Source: Hypericum androsaemum (Eukaryota; Streptophyta; Magnoliopsida; Malpighiales; Hypericaceae). Taken from it: a DNA stretch of 64,000 bases. A program made the position numbers and the translations under genes. This document shows positions 37,720 through 49,790 of the stretch, one piece after another (within the stretch, counting starts at the first letter, position 1; each line of letters opens with the position of its first letter). Location: the NCBI GenBank assembly GCA_963995505.1, contig OZ023182.1, positions 17,583,619 to 17,647,618 on the forward strand. The letters run 5' to 3'. The notes under the pieces are model-generated. The model was not told where the DNA came from. It worked only from the letters and a program-made list of their open reading frames with translations, and did no database searches.

Positions 37720-39597
37720 CCGGTCAATACTTGCTACTATGGCAATCCGGATAAAAATTGCGATCAATTCAACACGCTCTAATTTCAACTCACTATCATA
37801 AATTAGGTTTATTCTCCAAAAAATGGTACTATAGAAAATATGCAATTGGGACCTCTCACGGAAGTTAAAATTAGGTTTATTCTCCAAGAGTATACGGCAT
37901 GTTTAAATCGTCTTTTTTTATCTGATTAAGCTGAGTAATTCAGAATGAATTAATTGATCGTCTTTTTTTATTTAACCATTTGGTATCCAGATTTACTTAG
38001 CTCACTAATCAAAATTTGTGTCAGATAAGACTTTTGAAATGTGGTAAAATTTTCAATGAATATTTAACACCGCTTCGTTTCCAATGACTCGAACTCGATA
38101 TCTAATAAATCTAGAACAACGCTTTAATAGGTGATGTCATTTTATTGTGCACAAAATGTTGTACCTGTCACACTCCGGTCAATACATGCTACTACGGCAA
38201 TCCGGATAAAAATTGCGATCAATTCAATACGCTCTAATTTCAACTCACTTTCATAAATTAGGTTTATTTATTCTCCAAAAAATGGTACTATACAAAATAT
38301 GCAATTGGGACCTCTCAAGCAAGTTAAAATTAGGTTTATTCTCCAAGATTATATAGGAAGTTAAAATCGTCTTTTTTAATCTGATTGAGCCGCCTAATCC
38401 TGAATGAATTAATTGATCGTCTTTTTTTATTTAACCATTTGGTATCTAGACCTATTTAGTCGACAAATCCAAATTTACGTCGGGTAAAATTTTTGAAATG
38501 TGGTAAAACTTTTTTAATAAGTATTTAACACCGCTTCGTTTCCAAGGACTCGAATTCGATATCTAATTAATCTAGAACAACGCGCGTAACACATTTAATA
38601 GTGGTGATGTCATTTTATTTTGCACAAAATGTTGTACCTGTCACACTCCGGTCAATACATGCTACTACGGCAATCGTATAAAAATTGCGATCAATTCAAT
38701 ACGCTCTAATTTCAACTCACTTTCATAAATTAGGTTTATTTATTCTCCAAAAAAATGGTAAGATACAAAATATGGAAAAATTTACTTTAGTATCTTGTGG
38801 TATAGCCCAAAACTACTTTAGTATTCTGTGGTAAAAAATCGATCAATCGAGTTATAATTATTCCAATTAAAATCACTTAGGTCCACGGGCAGCTACCCGA
38901 ACCCTTCCCGACCTGCCTAGATTCTGCCCGTCCAACTAAGCCAGCCACATCACCAATTTTTGATGACGTGGCCTCTCCCCTCTCTCTTCTATTTCTCTCT
39001 CCTCCTTCTTCTTCTTCTTCTCCACCTTCTAACTCCACATTAAGCTCCCCGCTTCCAAAGCTCCAAAACCACGAAGGAGGAGTCCTCATGGTCCCCGTCG
39101 CTGCCAAAGACGATCCCATTTCGTCCTCCCCATTGTACCACCAAAACGACGCCGTGGATGACTACGACAACCACAAGGTCGCCCCTGTCGGTTTTCTCTT
39201 CGATTTTTTACCACATGGTACTAAAATAAATTTGAACTATACTATAAGATACTAAAATAAATTTTTCCCTACAAAATATGCAGTTGGGACCTCACACAAG
39301 TTAAAATTAGGTTTATTCTCAAAGATTATACGACAAGTTAAAATCGTTTTTTTTAATCTGACTAAGCTGCCTAATCCAGAATGAATTAATTGATCGTCTT
39401 TTTCTATTTAATCATTTGGTATTCAGACCTATTTAGCCGACTAATCCAAATTTTTGTCGGGTAAGACTTTTGAAATGTGGTAAAACTTTTTCAATAAGTA
39501 TTTAACATCGCTTCGTTTCCAAGGACTCAAACTCTATATCTAATTAATCTAGAATAACGCTCGTAACACATTTAATAGTAGTGATGCCATTTTTTAA
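37720..39597. repeat. Three-unit tandem repeat (about 455-475 bp), third unit interrupted
   Basis: Units start at CCGGTCAATAC at 37720, 38175 and 38648 and share GGTTTATTCTCCAA, GAATTAATTGATCGTCTTTT, TTAACACCGCTTCGTTTCCA and TAGTGATG(T/C)CATTTT in the same order. Unit 3 is split by the family-A element at 38774-39270. The first two units are complete and moderately diverged. Confidence 0.85.
38774..39270. mobile_element. Mutator-like TIR element (family A), 497 bp, perfect 9-bp TSD
   Basis: ACAAAATAT flanks both ends (38765-38773 and 39271-39279). The uninterrupted second unit of the surrounding tandem repeat shows the empty site as a single ATACAAAATATGCAATTGGG. The left arm GGAAAAATTTACTTTAGTAT and the middle (GTGGCCTCTCCCC) resemble the 18955 element. 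The open frame inside has no domain. Confidence 0.93.
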
Positions 39598-41002
39598 GGG
39601 GATAATTGCCCTAAGGTCCCGGTGTTTGAGCAAATACCCCTTTTAGTCCAATTATTTTCAAAAAAATTTCTCGGTCCTCCTAGTTTGACATAATAGCGCT
39701 TTTTAGTCCCTGGCTCCGGCACCGGAGAATTTCTCTGGCGAAAAAGAACATGAAAGGACCAAATTGCCCATCAGTCAAAAAATAATAAAAACCCACCTTC
39801 TTCAACCTCTAAATCACTAAGAACATCATGGACACTCAAGAGCACCAACCCAAACCCGCGAAACAACACCTAGTCAAAATTTTAATCAAACCCAGATTGA
39901 AGCACCAAATCTCTCCAATCGGTTTAAACTCTGACTAATTAACCTAAAACTATAAACAAGCAAAATCAATAACTCATGAAATGAAGGTAGAACCAAATCC
40001 TAGAGCCTGAACAGGCAATCCAGACAACAACAGAAAGCAACTCTACCCAGTTCACAAAAAAAAAGCCCTCGTCATCCAACTAGAAAAACAAAACTCGCCA
40101 ATTTCCCAATTTCCATTTCCAGGCAACTATACCCACTTAGATTCGGAAGCAAAAAAGCACAGTAATTCCCCAACATCGGGATCCACTCTACCCATTTAAC
40201 ATCTTTATAGGCCACGAGGAAGGTGGGGGAGGAAGAGGATGGGGTTTACAGGCCAAGGACACAGCGGGTGACGTCACCTTGTCGAGGCATTTCTCGGGGT
40301 TAGGGTCCTTCTTCTTTCACTTGAGGAATGCCACATCCTCGTCAGTACTGCCGCCATCAGTACCGCCGACGTCGAGATCGGTTCCCCGCTTGCCCCCACC
40401 ACCGCCATTATTAGACCTAAAACCCCAAATCCACCCCCGCAATTAGTGTCAACCCCCGATCTTGTGAACTTTAAAGTCGTTAGGGGCGGGCGAGGGTGGG
40501 GATCAGGGAAAGGAGTCGACGCCGTCGTTCGACTCGTCTTCCTCGTCACCATCCCTGGGGGTTCATGCTCACCATTTCTTTTGTTTTGGTGTTGAGTTTC
40601 GAGTTTGTGCCTGCGTTCGAGTGCTTGATTTTGATTTTTGATTTTTTGGGAACTAGGTTTGTTGATGTGGTCGTCGGTTGAATTCGGTTGAAGATTCCCA
40701 ATTAGAAATTAAGGTTCACTCTAATTTTAATTTGGTGGTTAGTTAATTAGGTATTTTTGTTCTTCTTGGTGTTATGTTCTTGGTGATCTAATGGTTGAAG
40801 AAGGTGGGTTTTTATTGTTTTTTGACATAGGGGCAATTTGGTCCTTTCACGTTCCTTTTCACCGGAGTTATTTTCCGGTATCGGAGCCAGGGACTAAAAA
40901 GGACTATTATGTCAAACTAGGAGGACCACGAAAGGTTTTTGAAAACAGTAAGAACTAAAAAGGAAATTTGCTCAAACACCCGGGACCTTAGGGCAATTAT
41001 CC
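39598..41002. mobile_element. Mutator-like long-TIR element (family B), 1405 bp
   Basis: Arms of about 210 bp begin GGGGATAATTGCCCTAAGGT and end CTTAGGGCAATTATCC, sharing GGACCAAATTGCCC and its inverse. Flanks ATTTTTTAA (39589-39597) and TTTTTTTAA (41003-41011) match at 8 of 9. The GC-rich core at 40260-40560 gives a 92-aa minus frame with no recognised domain and may be captured host sequence. No transposase. Confidence 0.85.
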
Positions 41003-41105
41003 TTTTTTTAAGTGGTAGTGGTGATGTCATGATTGGAAATTGTTGAGCAGTGACGAGTACAACATTTTGTGCACAATAAAATTGCAATTGGGGATAGCAA
41101 AAATG

Positions 41106-41533
41106 GGAGTGGATTGAGTACGGAGTGAAAGAATTGATTCCGGACGGTTTGGAGTGAAGGGGGACCGCAGTGGCAAGCGCAGTTATGTGATAATGGCAAG
41201 CGCAGTTATGTGATAATGGTATGTGTATTTGTGACAGTGGCAAGTCCCCGTTGATGATAATGGCGCGCGTAATTTTTTTCATTTTGGTCCCCCATATTTT
41301 AGCATTTTTGCAAAAAGGTCACACTGGCATACGCAGTTATGTGATAATGGCATGCACAGTTATGTGATACTGGCATGCGCAATTATGTGATAATGGCATT
41401 TGTATCCGGCCTGCGTTTGTGCGTAACTTTTTTCATTTTGGTCCCCGTATTTTAGCGCGTTTGTAAAAAAGTCCCCACGTGTCTTCATTCCGAACGGTTC
41501 GGAATCTGAGCATTCCGTGCCCAATCCATACCC
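41106..41533. mobile_element. TIR element (family C), inverted copy of 1368-1820
   Basis: GGAGTGGATTGAGTACGGAG on the left and CGTGCCCAATCCATACCC on the right are inverted repeats. The flanking 9-mer GCAAAAATG is present at 41097-41105 and 41534-41542. The core has the same 22-bp units (GCGCAGTTATGTGATAATGGC) as the 1368 copy, read from the other strand. Confidence 0.85.
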
Positions 41534-41542
41534 GCAAAAATG

Positions 41543-43556
41543 CAGAATGAAAGGCGGTGGAGTGGAGGAGTTTGGGGTTTTGTTTATAAGACTTTAATCC
41601 ATAGAAAGGCGGTTAGGTGCGCCACACGTGATCATCCATATCCTCCCGTAGTAGGTGAAACCCTGTTGCTTTTTTCCTCCTGCCTGTCCGACATTCTTTT
41701 CTAGTAATTCTAAGAAAATAAAATAACTCCTAACATACTCTTAATTGGTGAAAAATTAATTCTAACCTAACCAGATTTTGACTAATCTATTATCGAGCCA
41801 ACGGCATCCATCGACCACCTGCTTCTGGAATCTCCTCTGGCAGTTCTAAAGAATCAACTGGGCGACCCCAAAAATGCCAACTTGTATATTAAGATGGAAG
41901 CTTCTATTCCGACAAAAAATGGAAGCTTCCCATTTAAATGGCCATGACATGATACGAGTATTAATTGAAAGATGAGAAAAATCAACAATCAATTTATTCA
42001 ATCAATATGTTCTATTTTAACTAAGAGTTACAGAGTTTGAATCATCGAGAATACAACAATGTTAATATTGTTGGACAAATTTTGTCACATTTTAAAAGTC
42101 GTACTTCGCTCAACCCCGAACTAACCTACTAAGTGGATATCTTGATAATATTTAGTATAAAACAGAATATGATACGTATGTAAGAAATTGTTTGGTCATG
42201 TGGGGGTTGGATGGTAGATAGCATGCGTTTAGCGAACTGATGAGTTAGGCCTCCGACACCACAAAATTTAGAGCAACCACATCTGCGATTGCAACGACGA
42301 AGTCAACGGACGACTTAAGGCGGCAACTGTTTTTATATTGGAAAGTGATCTAGAAGCTTTTGATAAAGATGAAAATTATATTTTATAGAGATAAAATTAG
42401 AATAGAAATAGTGATACTAACTAGAAAACTAATGCTACCCTAAAAAAACTAGGAAAATAATGCTATAGCAAACTCCACTCCTACAATAAAACTAAACTGC
42501 TAGTTTTTTTGGTAAATTTTTGCACCTCGGTCAGTTCATATTTAAGTATTATTAGGTCAAATATTCTTTGACGATTATGATGTTTATAGGGCTGGTGATG
42601 GTGGCTCCGTGCGTCGTTTTTAGAAGAAAAAAAATCCTATTTTGCTTAGACCACCCGCAGCAGCGAGCAAAAGCTCGCGCGGGTGGTTATTTAATAATTT
42701 AAAAAAATAACAAATGAAAGGAAAAAGGGGAGGAGCGGCCGAGCAGCATCACTCGCCCAATTGCTGTTCGCGATCCTTTTTTTCTCTTTACTTATTTATC
42801 TATTTAGTTTCACTTGACATAATATTATTCGTTAAAAATAGATATTTTTGGATAATATTTTCGTGGTTATCTAAACAGACCTTATCTTTAGCAAAAGTAA
42901 AAAAAATTATAAAAATTAAAACTAAAAAGTCATTAAACTAAAAAGTAATAATAAAACTCGTACTCGTAACTGGCTCGACTATTGACTTCAAACCTAATTT
43001 TGACATTATTACACTCCGAATTTGGAGAAGTCGTGAACTAAAAAATTGTAGATATATATCCCACATTCACAAAGCAACTTAAATCAACTCAATCAGACTC
43101 TTAAATAAGAAGTTGTAGTTCCCAAACCAAAACTCGTACTCGTAATTTATATATAAATAAGAAATGATAGTATATAATATATGAATGAAGTGGAAGGATC
43201 TTAATGTCTATCTAATTTCGTAGTCATTTAGTAATCTTAATTTATTTACTTTATTGTAATTTTTTCCTTGTTGTAATTACGGAATAATCATTATCGTATA
43301 CTTATTATAATTTATATATAAAAAATGATAGTATATAATATGTGGATGATAGAGAAATTAATTATTTATTCTGTGAATTGGGTTGCTGCTGGTAGGAAAA
43401 TATGTAATTTGATTGGATTGGGTATGGATGAGAGAGAAATTAATTATTTATTCCGTGAACTGAGTGGATTGTTGTTGTGGGTAGTCTTATGCTCCATATT
43501 TTTTGTTCTTATTTTTGTGATTTTTTGAAAACTATAAAATATTATACCACCTGACA
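41543..43556. other. Intergenic, AT-rich, with one GC-rich hairpin
   Basis: No gene found. At 42650-42686 CCACCCGCAGCAGCGAGC and GCTCGCGCGGGTGG form a stem around AAAA, the only GC-rich feature here; it may be a TIR end of an unrecognised element. Two similar blocks near 43140-43200 and 43305-43360 (AATTTATATATAAA..ATGATAGTATATAATAT) are a partial duplication. Confidence 0.4.
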
Positions 43557-43565
43557 TAGAAAATA

Positions 43566-44564
43566 GGGATAATTACCTTAAAGTCCCGATATTTAAGCAA
43601 ACTCTTCTTTTAGTCTTTACTATTTTCGAAAACTTTTTTCAGTCTTTCTAGTTTAAAATAATAGCCCCTTTTGATCCCTCGGTGACCCATTGCTGATTTC
43701 AACGGTGAACATACATTCTTTTATGACCGTCTAAACAACAACAATCGAGAAACCCCCGGTCTCCGCCAACAACGAACAATTACACGACGGCGTGCCCTCC
43801 ACCACGGCGTCGTCACGAGCGGCTGGCTGGCGACTTGAACAATTACACGATTGAAACCCTAATTGATGGGTTCCTCTTCAACAATTACATGAATTTAATC
43901 TAATTGATGGGTTCCTCGTCGTTCGAGGGCGAAGCACGGAAGAGGCCGCCCTCGTGAGGAGGGTCACAAGCAGTAACCTCCTTAGACTATTTTTGGGGCC
44001 TACGGTCACCGGCAACGACGACGGCATTTTGAACTTCGACGACGGTGGGCTGGGGTTGAACACCCAAATCAGCAACGATTGCTTTGAGTTGAACGGTCTT
44101 GCCATCGTCGATTGCTTTGAGTTGGCGAAGATGAAGTGGTTGCCATCGGTGGAGAGGTGGACGACGACAAGAACGAGGCTAAGGAGGTAGACGAAGGGCA
44201 ATTTACCCATTAATTTAATAGGGGAGGTAGACGAAGATGTTAGCGACGGGATGCAAATCTGCAACGGGATGTTAAATTAATATGTGTTATTAAACTAAGG
44301 TCCCTGATGTTCGATCTATGTTCTTGACCTTGTAGGAGAAGAAGACGAAGCATGAGGTTGGAGAGATAATTTCTTTAGTTTTTTATTATAAGGGTATAAA
44401 AGTTATAAAAGAATGTATGTCGACCGCTGACATCAGTAATGGGTCTGTCAGGGACCAAAAAATGCTATCATTTCAAATTAGAAGGACTGAAAAAGACTTT
44501 TGAAAATAGTAAGGACTAAAAAAGGGATTAGCTCAAATACCGGGTACCTTAGGGTAATTATCCC
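43566..44564. mobile_element. Mutator-like long-TIR element (family B), 999 bp, perfect 9-bp TSD
   Basis: TAGAAAATA flanks both ends (43557-43565 and 44565-44573). Ends are GGGATAATTACCTTAAAGTC and TACCTTAGGGTAATTATCCC; arms of about 190 bp include AAGAATGTATG in inverse. The core, 43740-44280, is GC-rich and gene-like: a 128-aa minus frame and a 78-aa plus frame (GNDDGILNFDDGGLGLNTQ) have no recognised domain. No transposase. Confidence 0.93.
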
Positions 44565-44573
44565 TAGAAAATA

Positions 44574-45774
44574 TAATAAATTTCGGTGTGAAGTTAATTT
44601 AAATCTGGATCGAAAAAGATACGGTATTAACTCGTAACTTTTTTAGAATTGTGTAGAGTCGGACATTGCAAACTCACGCGACTAGGACGCAAAAAAATGA
44701 AATGATATTTCCAAGGCATAATAAGGATGTGTGTCCGAAATAACCTAACTTCCAAGCTACAAATAAGTAGATCGATGTAAAACTAACTGAAAGTTAAAAA
44801 AAATATAAGACGAGCTCCCGGATATGGATGACAATATAGACTTGTTGACTTTCATCAAGTATAGACTCAGATCCAGGATCATTATATTCTAAAAGATCAA
44901 GGACATGAATACGGTTTTATAGGATTTTCTCCTAATCCTACTCAAATTTTTTAAAATAATATTAAAATAATATATATTAATTACTAAATATATATGCAAC
45001 TCTCATTCTCAACCTACTCAATTTCAATTTTTTTTTGAATTTGCTTGGTTTCTTTATTAAGTTATTTTAACGAAGCAATCAATTATATTCATAATTTTTA
45101 GTATCCATTGGTATATGAGAACAATCAAATGATAGTTTATTTTTTTTAAATAAAATATTTAAAAAAAATACAAACATGCAGATTTCACTCTGATCATGCT
45201 TAAATTCTTTTTTTCAAAGAAAATAAAAGTAAGGATTTGGATTGACTCTTCAAAAAGAGCTTAAAGATATGGGTCATATGAATCTTTCCCTGATCGTGAT
45301 TATTGTCATTCCTACTCCAGGATGTACAAAATAAGTCCAAATAACAAAACATGGATACGGGAACTTGTCTCCTGCTGCATAGAAAGATCGTATGAACATA
45401 TATATACACATGTACACATTTATTTTTTATACCATTTGATATCCAACTCGTTGGACTGAAAAATTTATATTCGAGTCTAATCGATAAATCTAAATTTTAG
45501 TCTCATCAACTAACTTGGTTTATACCCCATACACACATTTAATTTTTTTTCTTCTTAGGATCACACACATTTAACTTGAGAAGAGAGGCGATGGCCCGCT
45601 GCAAATAGGAAATTATAAATCTTCTACAATAAGCCTTTCAAGCCTCCCGCCTAAATATTGCCTAAATATAAAAGGTTAAAATCCAATTTACTAAATTTTC
45701 GGTTTCACAAACAACTATTTGGTTTTTTTTTGAGAAACACAAACAACTATTTGGCGGTTTTAAATATTTTGACC
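44574..45774. other. Intergenic, AT-rich
   Basis: Nothing recognised. Confidence 0.4.
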
Positions 45775-47150
45775 AGGTAAAAAATTTGGGATTTTTTCTG
45801 AAATAGGTAAAAAATATACATATTTTCCCTAAATAGGTAAAAAGTTATACATATTCCCAAAATAGGTTGAAACATTATTTAATAATAAAAATAACTGAAG
45901 GAGGCGCCCCAAAAGGTTGGCGCCTCGAGTGTGAACGCCTCTGCCATGTCGGAAGTATTAAAAAAAATGTGGAGGCGCCAAACAACTAGGGCGCCTCCTT
46001 TAATGGACAAGTATTAAAAAAATTTCAAGTGGAGGCGCCAACCAGCCAGGGCGCCTCCTTTGAAGGTTTTTTTTAGTTCCAAAAATATTTTTTTTGGATT
46101 CCTAAAAAAAAAATTGGTTATATAGCAATTTTCTTGCCCGTAATAGTGGCTGAATTTATCAAAATTAGTTTTGTTATAAATTATGAAAAAATTTGATTCA
46201 ATTCATAAATTTATCTCAAGATTTTGATATAAATTTATCAAAATATACTTATATTTTTACTTGCAATAGTATAAAATAATACAAACAACATAAATGGACA
46301 ACTATTAAAAAAATAAAGCAAGTGGAAGCGCCAAAAATTAAATATTAAAAATTAAATTTCAAGATAACTCTTACAAGAAGGGAGAATTAAGATAGTAATC
46401 TTAAAAATTAAATACAAGGGTTTTATTGTAAGAGTTATCTTAAAAATTAAATTTCAAGATAGTAATGTATGTTCTATGTTTATTTGAATAATAATCTTAA
46501 TTAGGTATTGATTGCATTTAATTTTCTATTTATTATAACATTTCGCTAAAAATAAATCTAAAGAAAGCATAAAAAAACTCCATAAAAAAACCTTCAAAGG
46601 AGGCGCCCTGGTTGGTTGGCGCCTCCACTTGAATTTTTTTTTGTATTATTTTATACTATTGCAAGTAAAAATATAAGTATATTTTGATAAATTCAGATCA
46701 AAATCTTGAGATAAATTTATGAATTGAATCAAATTTTTTCATAATTTACAACAAAACTAATTTTGATAAATTCAGCCACTATTACGGGCAAGAAAATTGC
46801 TATATAACCAATTTTTTTTGAGGAATTCAAAAAATATATTTTGGAATTAAAAAAAACCTTCAAAGGAGGCGCCCTGGTTGGTTGGCGCCTCCACTTGAAA
46901 TTTTTTTAATACTTGTCCATTAAAGGAGGCGCCCTAGTTGTTTGGCACCTCCACATTTTTTTTAATACTTCCGACATGGCAGAGGCGTTCACACTCGAGG
47001 CGCCAACCTTTTGGGGCGCCTCCTTCAGTTATTTTTATTATTAAATAATGTTTCAACCTATTTTGGGAATATGTATAACTTTTTACCTATTTAGGGAAAA
47101 TATGTATGTTTTTTTACCTATTTCAGAAAAAATCCCAAAAAATTTTACTT
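45775..47150. repeat. Large palindromic (fold-back) element rich in GGAGGCGCC / GGCGCCTCC
   Basis: Arms of roughly 500 bp (about 45775-46335 and 46595-47150) are inverse copies: AGGTAAAAAATTTGGGATTT on the left against CCCAAAAAATTTTACTT on the right, with CTGAAGGAGGCGCCCCAAAA and its inverse further in. Each arm carries three small GGAGGCGCC...GGCGCCTCC palindromes. The loop is about 260 bp and AT-rich. No coding sequence. A TSD was not resolved. A transcript would fold into one long hairpin. Confidence 0.85.
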
Positions 47151-47800
47151 GAGTAACAATCAAGTGATATCTGTTAACTTTAATTATTTGAGTTATCATG
47201 TGTATAATATAACGTCATTAATTTTATATATCTATCATACTACATTATTAATTTTCTGCATATAAAAGTATATATTTAACACCATGTGAGAGCAATAAAA
47301 ATTTTCTTAATAAAGAGTATGCCATATATAGTTTGGCAAGAGCATGCCATATTCCTATCATTCAACTAATAAGTAAGTCAATTTTTCTTTAAAAAAATTT
47401 AAAATTTAAATTTACGAACAAAATAGACTAATGTTTGAAAGTCATTCTCTAAAAACACATCGGATATTATTCAATTATAATTTCATAAATAAAAAAGTGA
47501 TATTCCTTCGCCTCGGATAAACAAAAGTATAAAACCCATCACTCGTAAGGGAACCATCTGAGACAAATCATTGATGTCGGGAAATAAATATGGTTATTAC
47601 TTATTTTTAAAGAACAAATGAAATAATTCTAGTAACATAAAAAATATTATTACAAATTTATAATTTTACCGACTTATTTTTATATAGTACATATAAGAAT
47701 CGGAATTCATCCTAAAAATTAAGGTAAAGATCTTAATCTAGTAAATCATGCCCGAATTCCGTCTACGAGAGACCAGTGGATATTAAACCGGAGAGAGAAG
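47151..47800. other. Intergenic, AT-rich
   Basis: Nothing recognised. Confidence 0.4.
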
Positions 47801-48170
47801 GAGAAATAGGAAAAAGAGAAGTGAGAAAATTATAGTAAGCCTAGAGTCACTACGGATCGGACATGTTAAAATTTTTTTAAAAAAAAAAGTTAGATGTGAT
47901 AGAATGCTTTCCTATTACATTTTTTTTCTGAACTTAAATTTAGTCGCATTGACCAGAAGAACTTTATATGACTTTGGATTTTGTGAGAAATAGGAAAAAG
48001 AGAACTGAGAAAATTATAGTAAGCCTAGAGTCACTACGGATCAGACATGTTAAAGGTTTTTTAATATAAAAAGTTAGATGTGATAGAATACTTTCCTATT
48101 ACGTTTTTTTAGAATTAAATTTAGTCGCATTGACCAAAATTTTGAAACTTTATACAACTTTGGATTTTGT
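47801..48170. repeat. About 185-bp direct tandem duplication
   Basis: GAGAAATAGGAAAAAGAGAA starts both copies (47801 and 47985) and TTTGGATTTTGT ends them (47984, 48170). They share AGTAAGCCTAGAGTCACTAC and TTTAGTCGCATTGACCA with scattered differences and small indels. Related sequence (GATGTGATAGAATGCTTTCC) reappears at 49807. Confidence 0.85.
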
Positions 48171-48239
48171 TTCTCTCTTAAGCAAGATTTTTCTATTTAT
48201 CTAAGGGGTAAAAATTGATCTACTGATCCGTGTAAAACG

Positions 48240-49307
48240 GAGAAATTCTATGATGGTCCTTCCATACCAAGTCACTTGATGATTTGGTATGTACCCACCA
48301 ATAAAAAAAGTGCCAAGTGGATTTGGGTCCAACCAATTAATTGAATGACTAGGATATGTACTTATGAAAACTAAACCAAGTATTATTGTGACATAGATTA
48401 AAAACAAACAATTTTCTAAACTAAGTTTTCTATTTCAAGAAAAAATAGAATCAAGCCATTAATAAAAATATATTCAAATTTTGTTATATTTTAATTTTCC
48501 AAAAAAAAAAGGCAACATCATTGATTCATTTTAAGGACTAAGATTTTTTTATATAAATATACATTATTTACAAAAAAAAATCATATCTATACCAAGTAGC
48601 ATTACTTTACAAATTATTAGTTATATAGTAAAAAATTACATGACACAAATATGATTATGTTATCGTATAGTTATGTAGTTTACTTGACTAAATATCACGT
48701 GATTATATATATTACATAGTTATAATATCAATGGCGATGTCGTTAAAAGATGTTGGCTAATAAAATAATTGCCTTGGTTAATACATTTTTATAGTAAAGA
48801 AATACACAATTTGTGTACAAGAAACATTCGTCCTAACGATGATCTATCAATCAACTGATTTTTTCTTGTGTTTCTTCTTTTTATTTTAATTGAACTTTTA
48901 ATTCGTTTATAGACTCTTGACTTTGTGGGAACAAAGTCTAGCACCAAAATTATACATTCTTCCAATGATTATTGGCAATTCCGTAAATTTTTTGTTTCTT
49001 AACGATAAGAACTCAACAATTTCTTGGTGCCAATCGATGAAGTTGAATTTAGTTTTTTTTTTAAAATTTGAACATATTCCTTATATTTCTTTTATTAATA
49101 GCTTGGTTCTATCTTTTCTTGAAATAGAAAATTTTGTTTAGGAAATAGTTTGTTTTTAACCCATGTGACAATGTTACAATAATACATAATTTAGTTTCCA
49201 TAAGTACATATCCTAGTCATTTAATTAATTGGTTGGACCCAAATCTACTTGGCACTTTTTTATTGATGGTACATACTTGGTATGGAGAGACCACCATAGA
49301 ATTTCTA
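48240..49307. mobile_element. TIR element (family D), 1068 bp, 8/9-matched TSD
   Basis: Left and right arms of about 230 bp are inverse copies: GAGAAATTCTATGATGGTCC on the left, CCATAGAATTTCTA on the right, with AAGTGCCAAGTGGATTTGGG and its near-inverse inside. Flanking 9-mers are TGTAAAACG (48231-48239) and TGTAAAATG (49308-49316). The interior is AT-rich; a 74-aa frame at 48917 is unrecognised. Mutator affinity is inferred from TSD length only. Confidence 0.75.
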
Positions 49308-49429
49308 TGTAAAATGACGTATGATCTATTGTCATAATACCCACTAAACTTTACTTTCCTATTACAATTTTGTACCGGATCTTCACTATTAAACAAACAG
49401 CAACAGATTTGGTCCTAGACGTGTATTTT

Positions 49430-49790
49430 CGTCGAGGACCGTCCTGGGACACGCACTGGTTCGCTTAATTATGATACAATGATTCACTCAGTTATGATAC
49501 AATGAGTCACCCAATAATGATGCAATGGGTCGCCCGAAGCGGTCCCAATTTTTTTCGGAACACGCACTAGTTCGCTTAGTTATGATGTAATGGTTCGCTC
49601 AGTTATAATATAATGGTTCGCCCAGTTATGATAGAATGGTTCGCCTGAAGTTTGCCAAATGGGCCGAATGGACCGTCCCGGGAATACGTGCTGGTTCGCC
49701 CAGTTATGATACAATAGTTCGCCTAGTTATGATAAAATAGTTAGCCAAGTTATGATAAAATGGTTCGCCCATAATGGACCGAATCCGGTC
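49430..49790. repeat. 22-bp minisatellite GTTCGCCCAGTTATGATACAATG
   Basis: About eleven imperfect units in three blocks, each block introduced by a CACGCACTGGTTCGCTTA-like lead. Flanks carry GGTCC motifs in inverse orientation (GATTTGGTCCTAG, GAATCCGGTCCC), suggesting a small TIR-type element, but ends were not resolved. Confidence 0.8.

Noticed and set aside
43878..44264. 128-aa minus-strand frame with a hydrophobic segment
   Set aside because: It lies inside a family-B TIR element; the segment is not conserved with any family I know, so I treat it as cargo and not a gene.
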